64,000 nucleotides of DNA, from positions 39,550-103,549 of the forward strand of contig JAAFJG010000010.1 of the NCBI GenBank assembly GCA_013298075.1, given 5' to 3'. Below the pieces are notes generated by a model that worked only from the letters and a program-made list of their open reading frames with translations, had not been told where the DNA came from and searched no databases. Positions 8,722-17,205 of this stretch are shown here, piece after piece (position 1 is the stretch's first letter; each line of letters opens with the position of its first letter). A program made the position numbers and the translations under genes. The stretch comes from Cytophagales bacterium. Lineage in GTDB: Bacteria; Bacteroidota; Bacteroidia; Cytophagales; Microscillaceae.

Positions 8722-10074
8722 CTATAAAATATATTGACTTAAATCTCTATTTTCGACCAAATTAGATAGTCTTTGAGAAACCATTTCAGCATTGATAGAA
8801 ATTTTTGCATTTGCTCCAATCACATCAGGAATATCAAATAAAAATTCGTTTAATAAATGGCTCATAACCGTATGCAAACGTCTTGCGCCAATATTTTCTA
8901 CTTCCGAATTGATATGAAAAGCAATTTCAGCAATTTTATCTAAGGCATCATCTTGAAAAGTTAATTCCACATTTTCTGCCTGAAAAAGTGCTTGATATTG
9001 TTTTGTTAAGGCATTTTTAGGTTCTTTCAAAATACGATAAAAATCATCTTTTGTCAAAGATTGTAACTCTACACGAATTGGAAAACGACCTTGCAATTCT
9101 GGAATTAAATCAGAAGGTTTAGCAAAATGAAAAGCACCCGCAGCAATGAATAAAATATGGTCTGTATGCACAATTCCGTATTTTGTATTGACCGCACTTC
9201 CTTCCACAATCGGTAATAAATCACGTTGTACGCCCTCACGACTTACATCTGCTCCTCCGCCTGCATTGGCACGATTCGCAATTTTATCAATTTCATCAAT
9301 AAAAATAATGCCTGCATTTTCAGTTTTTCTCACTGCTTCTTCTTTTACTTCGTCCATATCTATCAATTTCGCTACTTCATCTTCTAACAAAATTTTGCGA
9401 GCTTCTTCGATAGTTACCTTTCTTTTTTTCTGTTGTTTTGGCGATGACATACCGCTAATCATTTCTTGAATATTCATCATCGTTGAGTCATCGATACCAA
9501 TTGGTCCGACCATTCCAACCGATGAAACATTATGAGAATGGACAGATATTTCAATTTTTTTAGTATCTAATTCTCCTTTTTGTAATTTTTCTTTGAAACG
9601 ATTTCTACTACTTTCATTGATTTGTGCGTCTTGGTGTTCGCTTGGAAGTGGTGGCAACAAAATATCTAAAATAGTTTCTTCTACTGCTTCCAATGCTTTT
9701 GCTTTTACTTTTTCTTTTTGGTCTGCTTTTACCATATTGACGGCTTGCTCCACCAAATCTCTGACCATACTTTCTACGTCACGCCCTACATATCCAACTT
9801 CTGTAAATTTAGAGGCTTCTACTTTTGTGAAAGGAGCATCAGCAATTTTGGCTAATCTACGAGCAATTTCAGTTTTACCTACACCTGTCGAGCCAATCAT
9901 CAAAATATTATTTGGAATAATTTCTTGTCGCATATCTTCGGGACTATTCATTCTTCGCCAACGATTACGCAAAGCAATAGCCACAAATCTTTTTGCGTCA
10001 TTTTGTCCAATAATATATTTATCCAATTCCGCCACTATTTGACGAGGAGTAAGTGATTCGAGTTGTAAAGTCAT
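8722..10074 (-). CDS. hslU: ATP-dependent protease ATPase subunit HslU
   Basis: 450 residues, the normal family length. The N-terminus LTPRQIVAELDKYIIGQNDA, Walker A GSTGVGKT at 61-68, the GYVGRDVES pore loop, Walker B IIFIDEIDKIA and the C-terminal tail ending DLSQYIL (which inserts into HslV) are all present. HslU unfolds substrates and feeds them to the HslV peptidase ring in the cytoplasm. hslV is not next to it in this window, so the usual hslVU operon is split. A -7 promoter lies 28 bp upstream. The M23 peptidase gene upstream runs in the same direction. Confidence 0.97.
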   Translation of the reverse strand: MTLQLESLTPRQIVAELDKYIIGQNDAKRFVAIALRNRWRRMNSPEDMRQEIIPNNILMIGSTGVGKTEIARRLAKIADAPFTKVEASKFTEVGYVGRDVESMVRDLVEQAVNMVKADQKEKVKAKALEAVEETILDILLPPLPSEHQDAQINESSRNRFKEKLQKGELDTKKIEISVHSHNVSSVGMVGPIGIDDSTMMNIQEMISGMSSPKQQKKRKVTIEEARKILLEDEVAKLIDMDEVKEEAVRKTENAGIIFIDEIDKIANRANAGGGADVSREGVQRDLLPIVEGSAVNTKYGIVHTDHILFIAAGAFHFAKPSDLIPELQGRFPIRVELQSLTKDDFYRILKEPKNALTKQYQALFQAENVELTFQDDALDKIAEIAFHINSEVENIGARRLHTVMSHLLNEFLFDIPDVIGANAKISINAEMVSQRLSNLVENRDLSQYIL

Positions 10075-10101
10075 TATTTTTTATGTATAACAAATTTTGC
10101 A

Positions 10102-10109
10102 CAAAGGTA
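10102..10109 (-). promoter_or_regulatory. -7 promoter element of hslU
   Basis: The minus strand reads TACCTTTG, a TAnnTTTG match 28 bp before the hslU ATG. Confidence 0.5.
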
Positions 10110-10155
10110 GTACAAAAAAATGATTTTTTTAAATTTCTTAATGTCTATTTATTTT

Positions 10156-11022
10156 TTATTTTGAAACAAGCAAACGAGACTGATAAAAATTCCAACTTTT
10201 TATTCTATTTTTACGATTTTTTTTGCCTATGAATAAAGTAGGAATACTTATATTACCACTTTTAATTGGTTTTTTGACTGCAAAATGCAAATGTGGACCC
10301 GTACTCCAGCCTGTATTTCCACTCAAACCAATTTTTTGTCCCATTTTGATTGTATCTCCAATATGCACCAAAACGCCATCTTTTTTGAGGTGATAATAAA
10401 TAGCATACGTATCATCTGAATGTAAAATATTGATAAAATTGGCAAATTTTGCAAACTCTCCACTTTTTCCTCTTTTGTCAGAATTATTTTTTGCTTCTAT
10501 CACAATTCCCCCGCGTGCAGCGTGGATAGGCGTACCAACAGGCATTTTAAAATCTAAAGCAAATTGACCTTTATGTGAAAAACGACCATTGTAACCTTGC
10601 ATCACAAATCTTTTCGTGCCTACTTCATAAGGCAACATATACACGAAATTTGTATCAGGATTTATTGCGGTTGGATTGCCCATATAGTTATAAAAAGTAT
10701 ATGCAAAACCTTTTTTTTTATGTGTAGAATCTAACGTTTCGATGCTCGCAAACAAATAATTATCTTGATTGGCAGGCACAATTCCATACAACATATTATC
10801 CACATTTTGATTCAAATATTTGATATTATAAGTTGTTTTGGCAATAATTTGAATTTGATAAGGCACAGCATAAGTATTTTTGACATAAAAATGATGCAAA
10901 CCATCTTTACTGATTGCCGAAATATCACATATCATTTTAGTCGAATCTAATTGATGCGTTTGGGCTTGTAAAGGTATAAAAATCAACAAAAAAAGCACAA
11001 AAACAATGCAAAATATTTTCAT
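10156..11022 (-). CDS. Secreted M23 family metallopeptidase
   Basis: 288 residues with a signal peptide (hydrophobic residues 4-19, ending LQAQ). The C-terminal half is a LytM/M23 domain: the first zinc ligands lie in HKGQFALDF (HxxxD form), a LHSDDTYAIYYHL strand follows, and the closing motif is GPHLHFAV (HxH). The N-terminal ~130 residues are an unidentified beta-rich domain. M23 enzymes cut peptidoglycan cross-bridges in the periplasm and take part in growth or division. All metal ligands are present, so it should be active. It lies 82 bp upstream of hslU and may be read from a separate promoter. Confidence 0.9.
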   Translation of the reverse strand: MKIFCIVFVLFLLIFIPLQAQTHQLDSTKMICDISAISKDGLHHFYVKNTYAVPYQIQIIAKTTYNIKYLNQNVDNMLYGIVPANQDNYLFASIETLDSTHKKKGFAYTFYNYMGNPTAINPDTNFVYMLPYEVGTKRFVMQGYNGRFSHKGQFALDFKMPVGTPIHAARGGIVIEAKNNSDKRGKSGEFAKFANFINILHSDDTYAIYYHLKKDGVLVHIGDTIKMGQKIGLSGNTGWSTGPHLHFAVKKPIKSGNISIPTLFIGKKNRKNRIKSWNFYQSRLLVSK

Positions 11023-11110
11023 ATTATCAAATTAAAAATTGAAGTTAAAAAACAGAAAATTGATATTATCTCCAATAAAATACTACCAATTTTCTACTTT
11101 TTTTTATCAG

Positions 11111-12700
11111 TTAATCTTCCTTTTCAGGCGTTTTTTTATCAGGCTCAATATTTATTTTAGGCATATTATTCAGGTTAATTGTTGGATTTGTTCTATCTAA
11201 AATTGACCTTTTATTTTTATGCTTATTTTTATTTGGGTTTGGATTTACATTTTCATTTGTTTTATTTTGTGTTGTTTGGTTTGTATTTTCAGTATCATTA
11301 TTTTTAATTTGGTTTTGATTTGGTTTATTTTGATTTTGGTTTTGATTTTTATTTACATTCGTATTGTCATTATTTTTAATTTGGTTTGGATTTGGTTTTA
11401 TTTGGTTTGGATTTTGGGTTTTATTTACATTTTCATTGTTTTTTATTTGATTTGGATTGGGTTTAATTTGGTTTGGATTTTGGGTTTTATTTACATTTTC
11501 ATTGCTTTTAATTTGGTTTGGATTTGGTTTAATTTGGTTTGGATTGGGCGTTTTATCCGCATTATTACGTTTTTTATTTCTGTTATTTTTGCTAAATCTA
11601 TCTTGTTTTTCGACTTTTTCGAGGATAGAAGAACCCATTTCTCTTCTTGAAAGCACAGGTTTTGCTTGTTCTTCATTGGTTTGAAGATTGAAAGGCACTA
11701 ATCCTTTGGCATTCATTTCCATAATTTCCTTTACTCTTGCGACCGAAAGCGGGTGCCAAGCAGCTTCTGCATTATAAGCAAACCACATCATTTTTTTGAA
11801 AATATCAGTTTTAGTCAAATTAGCCAAACCTTTTTGCGTTTTCAAAGGCGTTTCGATAGTAGGAATACCTTTTAAAGCCTCCGTATAAGTATCTAATTCA
11901 TAATTCAAACAACATTTCAAACGACCACATTGCCCTGAAAGTTTGCTTGGATTTAAAGATAAATTTTGATAACGAGCCGCAGAAGTAGGCACACTTTTGA
12001 AATCCGTAAGCCAAGTCGAACAACATAATTCACGCCCACACGAGCCTATTCCGCCCACGCGAGCAGCCTCCTGACGAAGACTAATTTGTTTCATTTCGAT
12101 TCTGACTTTAAATTCTGCTGCCAATGCTTTTATCAAATCTCTAAAATCAACTCTATCTTCTGCCGAATAATAAAAAGTTGCCTTTGTATTATCCGCTTGA
12201 TAATCCACATCAGAAAGTTTCATTTTGAGTTTTGATTCATTGACAATTTGGCGACCTCGAAACAAAGTAGATAAATTACGAGAAGCCGCTTGTTCGTATT
12301 TTTCTATATCTTTGAGATGAGCAATACGCCAAATCGCTTTTATTTCTTCATTATCTTTTACTTTTCGTTTTGTCATCTGCAAACGCACTAATTCGCCTTG
12401 CAAAGAGACAAAGCCAAGGTCATACCCTCCGCCTGCTATTTCGACAACAATAGCATCGCCTGTTACCAATTCCAAGTCATTCGTATTGCGATAATATTCT
12501 TTTCTACCATTTCGGAATCGAACCTCTACTATATCAAAAGTTTGGTGCAAAGGCATATCCATTTCTTGCAACCAATCAAAAGTATTCATTTTATTACAGC
12601 CACACGCACCTCCACTTTTACAACCTTTTACGCCTTTGTTCGCAGTTGTAGAAGAATCATCTGAAGTGCTACAGCCTTTTGTACCACATGCACAAGCCAT
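11111..12700 (-). CDS. ricT: PSP1-domain RicT/YaaT-like protein with Asn-rich repetitive tail
   Basis: 529 residues. Residues ~50-330 are the PSP1/RicT core, with the cysteines typical of the family (GSCGRELCCSTWL and SGQCGRLKCCLNYELD), which bind an iron-sulfur cluster with partners in Bacillus. The N-terminus is also Cys-rich (ACACGTKGCS, GGACGCNK). Residues ~395-510 form a low-complexity tail of imperfect ~22-residue repeats built from PNQIKPNPNQIK and NNENVN, absent from classical RicT. In Firmicutes RicT helps RNA processing by RNase Y; in Bacteroidota the role is not settled. A -7 promoter lies 49 bp upstream. Confidence 0.88.
   Translation of the reverse strand: MACACGTKGCSTSDDSSTTANKGVKGCKSGGACGCNKMNTFDWLQEMDMPLHQTFDIVEVRFRNGRKEYYRNTNDLELVTGDAIVVEIAGGGYDLGFVSLQGELVRLQMTKRKVKDNEEIKAIWRIAHLKDIEKYEQAASRNLSTLFRGRQIVNESKLKMKLSDVDYQADNTKATFYYSAEDRVDFRDLIKALAAEFKVRIEMKQISLRQEAARVGGIGSCGRELCCSTWLTDFKSVPTSAARYQNLSLNPSKLSGQCGRLKCCLNYELDTYTEALKGIPTIETPLKTQKGLANLTKTDIFKKMMWFAYNAEAAWHPLSVARVKEIMEMNAKGLVPFNLQTNEEQAKPVLSRREMGSSILEKVEKQDRFSKNNRNKKRNNADKTPNPNQIKPNPNQIKSNENVNKTQNPNQIKPNPNQIKNNENVNKTQNPNQIKPNPNQIKNNDNTNVNKNQNQNQNKPNQNQIKNNDTENTNQTTQNKTNENVNPNPNKNKHKNKRSILDRTNPTINLNNMPKINIEPDKKTPEKED
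11280..11570. repeat. Coding tandem repeats in the ricT tail
   Basis: About four imperfect 66-bp units inside the gene, visible on the plus strand as recurring TTTGGTTTGGATTTGGTTT with TTATTTACATTTTCATTG. They encode the PNQIK/NENVN repeats. Replication slippage could change the copy number without breaking the frame. Confidence 0.75.
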
Positions 12701-12748
12701 TATATTTATTTTTTAGGTTAATATTTCAAAATATATAATTTAGAACTT

Positions 12749-12756
12749 CAAAAGTA
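12749..12756 (-). promoter_or_regulatory. -7 promoter element of ricT
   Basis: The minus strand reads TACTTTTG, a TAnnTTTG match 49 bp before the ricT start. Confidence 0.45.
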
Positions 12757-12954
12757 AATATTTTTTAAGATAAAACAAAATTTTTTTATAAGTTTTTATA
12801 TTGTATAGAGATAACAACCAAAAACTAAAAATAATCTGACCAAGATAAGCGAATTTAAAAACATAAAATATAAATTTAAAATCAGTTATTTATTCAATTA
12901 AAACGTTTTTTTTTAAATTTTTGCGGAAAATAAAAATATTTTCTTTGAAATATT

Positions 12955-13044
12955 CTTTTTAGATGCTCCCTAATTATCATACATAAAAAAACTGATTTAA
13001 GAATTAAGCAAAACGTTACCTAAATTTATAACGTTATTTATCTG
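12955..13044 (-). repeat. Dispersed repeat family F, inverted copy
   Basis: Read on the minus strand, the stretch GTTATAAATTTAGGTAACG, then TTTTGCTTAATTCTTAAATC, then GGGAGCATCTAAAAAG matches 29110-29197 over about 80 bp, and more weakly 48239-48292. It directly precedes the family A element at 13051. Confidence 0.55.
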
Positions 13045-13050
13045 AAAAAA

Positions 13051-13270
13051 GTTTGGTTCTTAGGAAATTTGTGCGAAAGATGAATTTTTTTTGAAATGTG
13101 TTTTTTGAATTGCCTCCAGATTTATTTGGAGTATAATATAAAATTCAATTCTTTGCCTGAGCCGAAAATATTTCCGTTTTTCAAATTGATATTTTTCTAT
13201 ATTTTCAAGATAAATGGCTATTTATAATAGAATAAAATTAGACCCGCAATAATTTCCCATGAACCAAAGG
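13051..13270 (+). repeat. MITE-like repeat family A, complete copy 1
   Basis: About 218 bp with inverted ends: TTTGGTTCTTAGGAAATT at the left and AATTTCCCATGAACCAAA at the right. Inside are the family hairpin (here degenerate, CCTCCAGATTTATTTGGAG), a second short palindrome region (GCCTGAGCCGAAA) and TTGATATTTTTCTATATTTTC. No open reading frame. The 13308-13342 stretch nearby resembles a second right end. Confidence 0.8.
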
Positions 13271-13626
13271 TTTTTTTTTGATGGAATTTTTTATACAAAT
13301 AAATACTCAAAATAATTCCACAATAATTTTCTAAGAAACAAACTTTTTATGTATTATTTTCGTTATCAATTTGATGAAAATTAAGTATATGGAAATTCTT
13401 ATTACAAAAACTCCCACAAATATTATATCTAATCCAATTAAAATAATGATTGATGTTGTTTTGGGGACTAAAAAAATATGAGCGTTTTTTTGAATCGAGA
13501 AATAAAAATTGATAAAAAATACTAAAAATTCAATAAAAAAGAAAAATTCATTTTAATCTGAAAATTCGCATTATATATGTGCTAAAATCCTCGTCATTTT
13601 AAAAAAATTATTACGCCTAAAAAATA

Positions 13627-14574
13627 ATGCAAAAAAATAATCAAATTATTATCAATAAAAAAAATTCATTGGCAGGACACAAAGACTGTATTTATAAAAT
13701 AACTGTTTCTTCGGATAAAAAAACGTTTTTTTCTGCTGATGGAACAGGAATTGTAGCGAGATGGAATTTAGAAAACCCCGAAATTGGTGATTTAATTATC
13801 AAAGTTCCTAATTCTATTTATGCGATGGATTTATGGGAAAATATAGAAAAATCAACAGAAAATTCGATAGAAAAATTAGTGATTGCCCAAAATTTTGAAG
13901 GTTTACATCTTATCAATCTCAAAGAAAAAAAAGAAGAAAAATCTATCAAACTTACCAATGATTATATTTTTGATATTAAAATTATCCAAAAAAATATTTG
14001 GGTAGCTTGTGGGGATGGAACTATTATTATTGTAGATATAGAAAATTGGGCAATCAAAAAATATATCAAAACAACCGAAAAAAGTGCCAGAAAAATTACT
14101 TTTCATATTGATTTGCAAAAAGTTGCCGTTGGTTTTAGTGATTGTTCAATTCAAATTTTTGATATGAATACTTTTTTACCTTTGCATCATATAAAAGCAC
14201 ATCAAAATTCTGTTTTTGCTTTGCAATTTTCACCTTGTGGAAAATATTTGATTTCAGGAAGTAGAGATGCACATCTAAAAATTTGGAATGTGTCCGATAA
14301 TTTTACTATATATCGAGATATCGTTGCCCATTTATACGCTTTGAATGATATTAGTTATAGTCAAAATGGAGAATATTTTGCCACTTGCAGTATGGATAAA
14401 TCGATTAAAATTTGGGATAGTGAAACTTTTCAGTTGTTAAAAGTAATCGATAAATCAAGGCACGCAGGACACGCCACGTCTGTCAATACCATCTCTTGGA
14501 CTGATTTTAATGATTATTTACTTTCTGCAGGAGATGATAAATTTATTTCCGTTTGGGAGCTTGAAATTGAATAA
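13627..14574 (+). CDS. WD40 repeat protein
   Basis: 315 residues, no signal peptide. WD40 blades are visible as GHKDCIYKITVSSDKK...VARWNL near the start, AHQNSVFALQFSPCGKYLIS...LKIWNV (~195-227), LYALNDISYSQNGEYFATCS...IKIWDS and a final blade ending ISVWELE; two central blades are more divergent, giving about seven blades and one closed propeller. WD40 propellers are binding platforms and carry no activity of their own. No partner gene is adjacent. The stop codon coincides with the end fragment of a family A repeat, so the last residues may have been set by that insertion. Cytoplasmic location inferred. Confidence 0.88.
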   Translation: MQKNNQIIINKKNSLAGHKDCIYKITVSSDKKTFFSADGTGIVARWNLENPEIGDLIIKVPNSIYAMDLWENIEKSTENSIEKLVIAQNFEGLHLINLKEKKEEKSIKLTNDYIFDIKIIQKNIWVACGDGTIIIVDIENWAIKKYIKTTEKSARKITFHIDLQKVAVGFSDCSIQIFDMNTFLPLHHIKAHQNSVFALQFSPCGKYLISGSRDAHLKIWNVSDNFTIYRDIVAHLYALNDISYSQNGEYFATCSMDKSIKIWDSETFQLLKVIDKSRHAGHATSVNTISWTDFNDYLLSAGDDKFISVWELEIE

Positions 14575-14590
14575 TTTCCCATGAACCATA
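14572..14590 (+). repeat. Family A repeat end fragment
   Basis: TAATTTCCCATGAACCAT is nearly identical to the right inverted end of the complete copy at 13051-13270, but no other part of the element is here. The TAA is the stop codon of the WD40 gene. Confidence 0.5.
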
Positions 14591-14693
14591 TTTTTAATCT
14601 AAAAAAGATAAAAAAAATAGATATATATAATTTTTTTTTAATAAAAACATAAAAAAAAATCTTATTTTTTTATGAAATATCAAAAATAAACTC

Positions 14694-14701
14694 TAAATTT
14701 G
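14694..14701 (+). promoter_or_regulatory. -7 promoter element of rplS
   Basis: TAAATTTG matches TAnnTTTG, 52 bp before the chosen rplS start at 14754. Confidence 0.55.
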
Positions 14702-14753
14702 CACTCCAATTTTGAAAATAAAGTTTGATTGCTTATCCATATATAAAGGTATT

Positions 14754-15122
14754 ATGAATCCATTAATAAAAAAACTTGTTGAATCTGAAAATTCTTCAAT
14801 TCGTGCTAAATATCCAGATTTCAAATCAGGAGATACTATCAATGTTCACGTAACTATTCGTGAGGGAACGAAAGACCGCGTCCAACAATTCAAAGGCATC
14901 GTGATTCAACGTAGGAATCGCAACACAAACGGCGAAACTTTTACAGTTCGCAAAGTATCTAACGGCGTAGGGGTAGAAAGAGTATTCCCAATTTTATCAC
15001 CCAATATCGCTCTTATCGAAATGATAAAACAAGGTTTTGTTCGCAGAGCAAGAATTTATTATATGCGTGGTAAAATGGGCAAAGCAGCCCGCATAAAAGA
15101 TAAAAAAGTAGTTGTATCTTAG
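14754..15122 (+). CDS. rplS: 50S ribosomal protein L19
   Basis: 122 residues from the ATG at 14754. The frame is open further upstream to 14712, but the family begins at MNPLIKKLVE and a purine-rich AAAGG lies just before this ATG; the -7 promoter at 14694 also fits the later start. Typical L19 segments are present: FKSGDTINVHVTI, RVQQFKGIVI, TFTVRKVSNGVGVERVFP and the basic RRARIYYMRGKMGKAARI. L19 sits at the 30S-50S interface. It is monocistronic here and followed by a strong terminator. Confidence 0.97.
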   Translation: MNPLIKKLVESENSSIRAKYPDFKSGDTINVHVTIREGTKDRVQQFKGIVIQRRNRNTNGETFTVRKVSNGVGVERVFPILSPNIALIEMIKQGFVRRARIYYMRGKMGKAARIKDKKVVVS

Positions 15123-15130
15123 AAAAACCA

Positions 15131-15169
15131 AAAATAAGTCATCAATTTTTTAGATTGATGACTTATTTT
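15131..15169 (+). terminator. Rho-independent terminator of rplS
   Basis: A 16-bp perfect stem (AAAATAAGTCATCAAT and its complement) with a 7-nt loop and a T-run, 8 bp after the rplS stop. Confidence 0.85.
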
Positions 15170-15350
15170 TTTGAAATGTATTTTTTGAATTGCCTATAGA
15201 TTTATCTGGAGGTTAATATAAAACATAATTCTTGGCTTTAGCCGAAATTTTTATGTTTCTCAAATGGATATTTTTCTATATTTTAAAAATAAAAAAATAT
15301 TCATATATATAGACCAAAATTAGCTCACCAATAATTTCATAAGAACCAAA
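15168..15350 (+). repeat. Family A repeat, copy 2 (left end missing)
   Basis: Contains TTTTTTGAATTGCC, a degenerate hairpin (left arm CCTATAGA, right arm TCTGGAGG), TTGGCTTTAGCCGAAAT, ATATTTTTCTATATTTT and the right end AATTTCATAAGAACCAAA. The left inverted end is absent, replaced by the rplS terminator. It fills the space upstream of the reverse transcriptase promoter. Confidence 0.75.
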
Positions 15351-15368
15351 AAATTAGCATCAAAAAAT

Positions 15369-15399
15369 TTGTAATCATAATAAATAATCATTATCTTTG
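15369..15399 (+). promoter_or_regulatory. Complete -33/-7 promoter of the reverse transcriptase
   Basis: TTG (15369-15371), 20-bp spacer, TATCTTTG (15392-15399): a full match to the Bacteroidota promoter. Transcription should begin near 15405, leaving a leader of only about 28 nt before the chosen start codon. Confidence 0.65.
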
Positions 15400-15432
15400 C
15401 AGAATACTTCAACTTTTTATTATTTTGATTTT

Positions 15433-16815
15433 ATGACAAACTACGACAAAATGCAAGAAATTCGCCAAGAAGTTGCTACGCTTGGGAAAGAATATTACAT
15501 TATGCGAGAAATGTTGCGCACAGGTTTTCTGAAAATGTCAGAAGCAGACTTAGCAACTATCAAAGCAAACTTAGGTGAATTGACAAAAATAAATCAAGAA
15601 TTGAATGAATTGAGCAAAGAACTCAAAGATATTCCTGATATTACGCCAATTATTGCCGAAATTCGTAAAAATCGTATCGAAAAAGTAAGAACACAAAGAC
15701 TTATTAAAAGAGTCGAAAAAGAAAAATTACTCACCCAAAGAAAAGAAAGATTAGCAGAAAAGAAAAAAAATACGCCACAATATTTGGGCGATATTGCCAA
15801 AGGATTAAAATTTCAAGCAGAAAATGAACAAAAATTAAAAGATAAAAATTTACCAAATCTCCCTGATTTACAAACATTATCTCACCTTTGTACGCTCACA
15901 CGCGAGCAGTTACAATGGCTTTCTTATCATCGAAAAACAGCCAAAATAGACCATTATACACGATTTAAAATTCCAAAACGTTCAGGCGGTTTGAGAACGA
16001 TTGCTTCGCCAAAATCAAAATTAAGAGTGGTGCAAAAATGGATTTTAGAAAATATTTTAGAAAAATTATCTATTCACGAGGCGGCAATGGCTTTTAATGC
16101 AGGTGCGTCTGTGGTCAAAAATGCCACGCCACATCTAAACGCTGAGGTGGTGATTAAAGTTGATGTCAAAGATTTTTTTCCATCTATTAAATTTAATCGA
16201 GTGACAGGTTTTTTCAAAAGTTTAGGATATAGTCAAGGAATGTCGTCTGTGTTGGGTTTGCTTTGTACTGATGCGATGCGTTTGAATGCAGAATTTGAAG
16301 GTGAAAAGTTTTTTGTAGCGATAGGAGAAAGATATTTGCCACAAGGTGCTTGCACTTCTCCGATTTTAACGAATTTAATTTGCAAAAAATTAGATGCAAG
16401 ATTGAGTAAATTAGCCGAAAAATATGGTTTTGCTTACACACGTTACGCCGATGATATGACTTTTTCGCACAAAGAAAAAGAGGCAAATATAAAAGCCATT
16501 TTAGGTTGGACTAAAAAAATATTAGCCGAAGAAAGTTTTGAACTCAAAAAAGAAAAAACTTCTGTGATGAAAAAATACCAAAGACAAACCGTTACAGGCG
16601 TATTAGTCAATCACGAAGAAACAAAAATTTCTCGAAAAGATATTAAAAAATTTAGAGCATTTTTACATCAATATACGTTAATCGGGGCTGAAAAAATGTC
16701 TGAAAAATTAGGAAAAGATGCCACTGCTTACGGAAAAGGCTATTTTTCTTATTTGAAAATGGTGAATATTACACAAGCCCAAAAATTTAAAGAAAGTTAT
16801 AATTGGTTGGGGTAA
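15433..16815 (+). CDS. Retron-type reverse transcriptase with N-terminal coiled-coil extension
   Basis: 460 residues from ATG 15433; an upstream in-frame ATG at 15397 falls inside the -7 promoter, so the later start is preferred. Residues ~1-150 are charged and helical, predicted coiled coil. The RT domain follows: retron NAxxH motif as NATPH (~230), DVKDFFPSI with a catalytic Asp, GACTSPILTNLICKKLDARL, catalytic YADD at 338-341 and the retron VTG motif (~387, TVTGVLVNHEETKIS). Retron RTs make msDNA from a structured RNA and act in anti-phage defence with an effector. No msr-msd RNA is obvious upstream, where a family A repeat lies. The VapBC-like pair 180 bp downstream could be an effector or a neighbour. 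Confidence 0.9.
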   Translation: MTNYDKMQEIRQEVATLGKEYYIMREMLRTGFLKMSEADLATIKANLGELTKINQELNELSKELKDIPDITPIIAEIRKNRIEKVRTQRLIKRVEKEKLLTQRKERLAEKKKNTPQYLGDIAKGLKFQAENEQKLKDKNLPNLPDLQTLSHLCTLTREQLQWLSYHRKTAKIDHYTRFKIPKRSGGLRTIASPKSKLRVVQKWILENILEKLSIHEAAMAFNAGASVVKNATPHLNAEVVIKVDVKDFFPSIKFNRVTGFFKSLGYSQGMSSVLGLLCTDAMRLNAEFEGEKFFVAIGERYLPQGACTSPILTNLICKKLDARLSKLAEKYGFAYTRYADDMTFSHKEKEANIKAILGWTKKILAEESFELKKEKTSVMKKYQRQTVTGVLVNHEETKISRKDIKKFRAFLHQYTLIGAEKMSEKLGKDATAYGKGYFSYLKMVNITQAQKFKESYNWLG

Positions 16816-16953
16816 GAAAATATAAAAAAATACTTATTTTTATTGCGAATAGTAATATAGAAATTAGTTTAGCAATAATATATGTAATATCTAAACCATT
16901 TGAATATTTGTCAATTTATTTCTAAATTCCTAAAAAAAGTATATTTTATTATT

Positions 16954-16961
16954 TATTTTTG
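16954..16961 (+). promoter_or_regulatory. -7 promoter element of the VapBC-like pair
   Basis: TATTTTTG matches TAnnTTTG 36 bp before the ATG at 16998, suggesting the pair can be expressed apart from the reverse transcriptase gene. Confidence 0.5.
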
Positions 16962-16997
16962 CGTTATAGAAAAGTAGTATTTTTAAAAAATAAGATT

Positions 16998-17195
16998 ATG
17001 GAAAGCATCATATTAAAACCTAAAACGAAAAAAAAAGAAAAAGAGGTTTTGACAAAAATAAAAGAAATAGGTGGCGTTGATATTGAAAAAATTAGCAATG
17101 TCGAAAAGCCTGCCAAAAATACTAAAAATCTCAATATAAGAGATTTAAAAGGTATGTGGAAAGACTATGATTATGACATAAATATCAGAAAATAA
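16998..17195 (+). CDS. Putative antitoxin partner of the PIN toxin
   Basis: 65 residues from the ATG at 16998; the frame is open from 16959 but that would start inside the promoter. The sequence is Lys-rich (MESIILKPKTKKKEKEVLTK...) and ends with MWKDYDYDINIRK. No ribbon-helix-helix or AbrB fold is certain from sequence. The call rests on its size, charge and position 10 bp upstream of a PIN-domain gene, the standard antitoxin-toxin order. Antitoxins of this kind hold the toxin inactive through a C-terminal peptide and repress their own promoter. The family is not recognised. Confidence 0.6.
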   Translation: MESIILKPKTKKKEKEVLTKIKEIGGVDIEKISNVEKPAKNTKNLNIRDLKGMWKDYDYDINIRK

Positions 17196-17205
17196 ATCAA
17201 AAGTA

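Noticed and set aside
11219..11684. Plus-strand frames rich in Trp/Phe/Ile
   Set aside because: Antisense shadow of the ricT Asn-rich repeats.
16816..16997. Retron RNA downstream of the RT
   Set aside because: Only a weak 6-bp stem (TATTGC/GCAATA) was seen; not enough to call an msr-msd.
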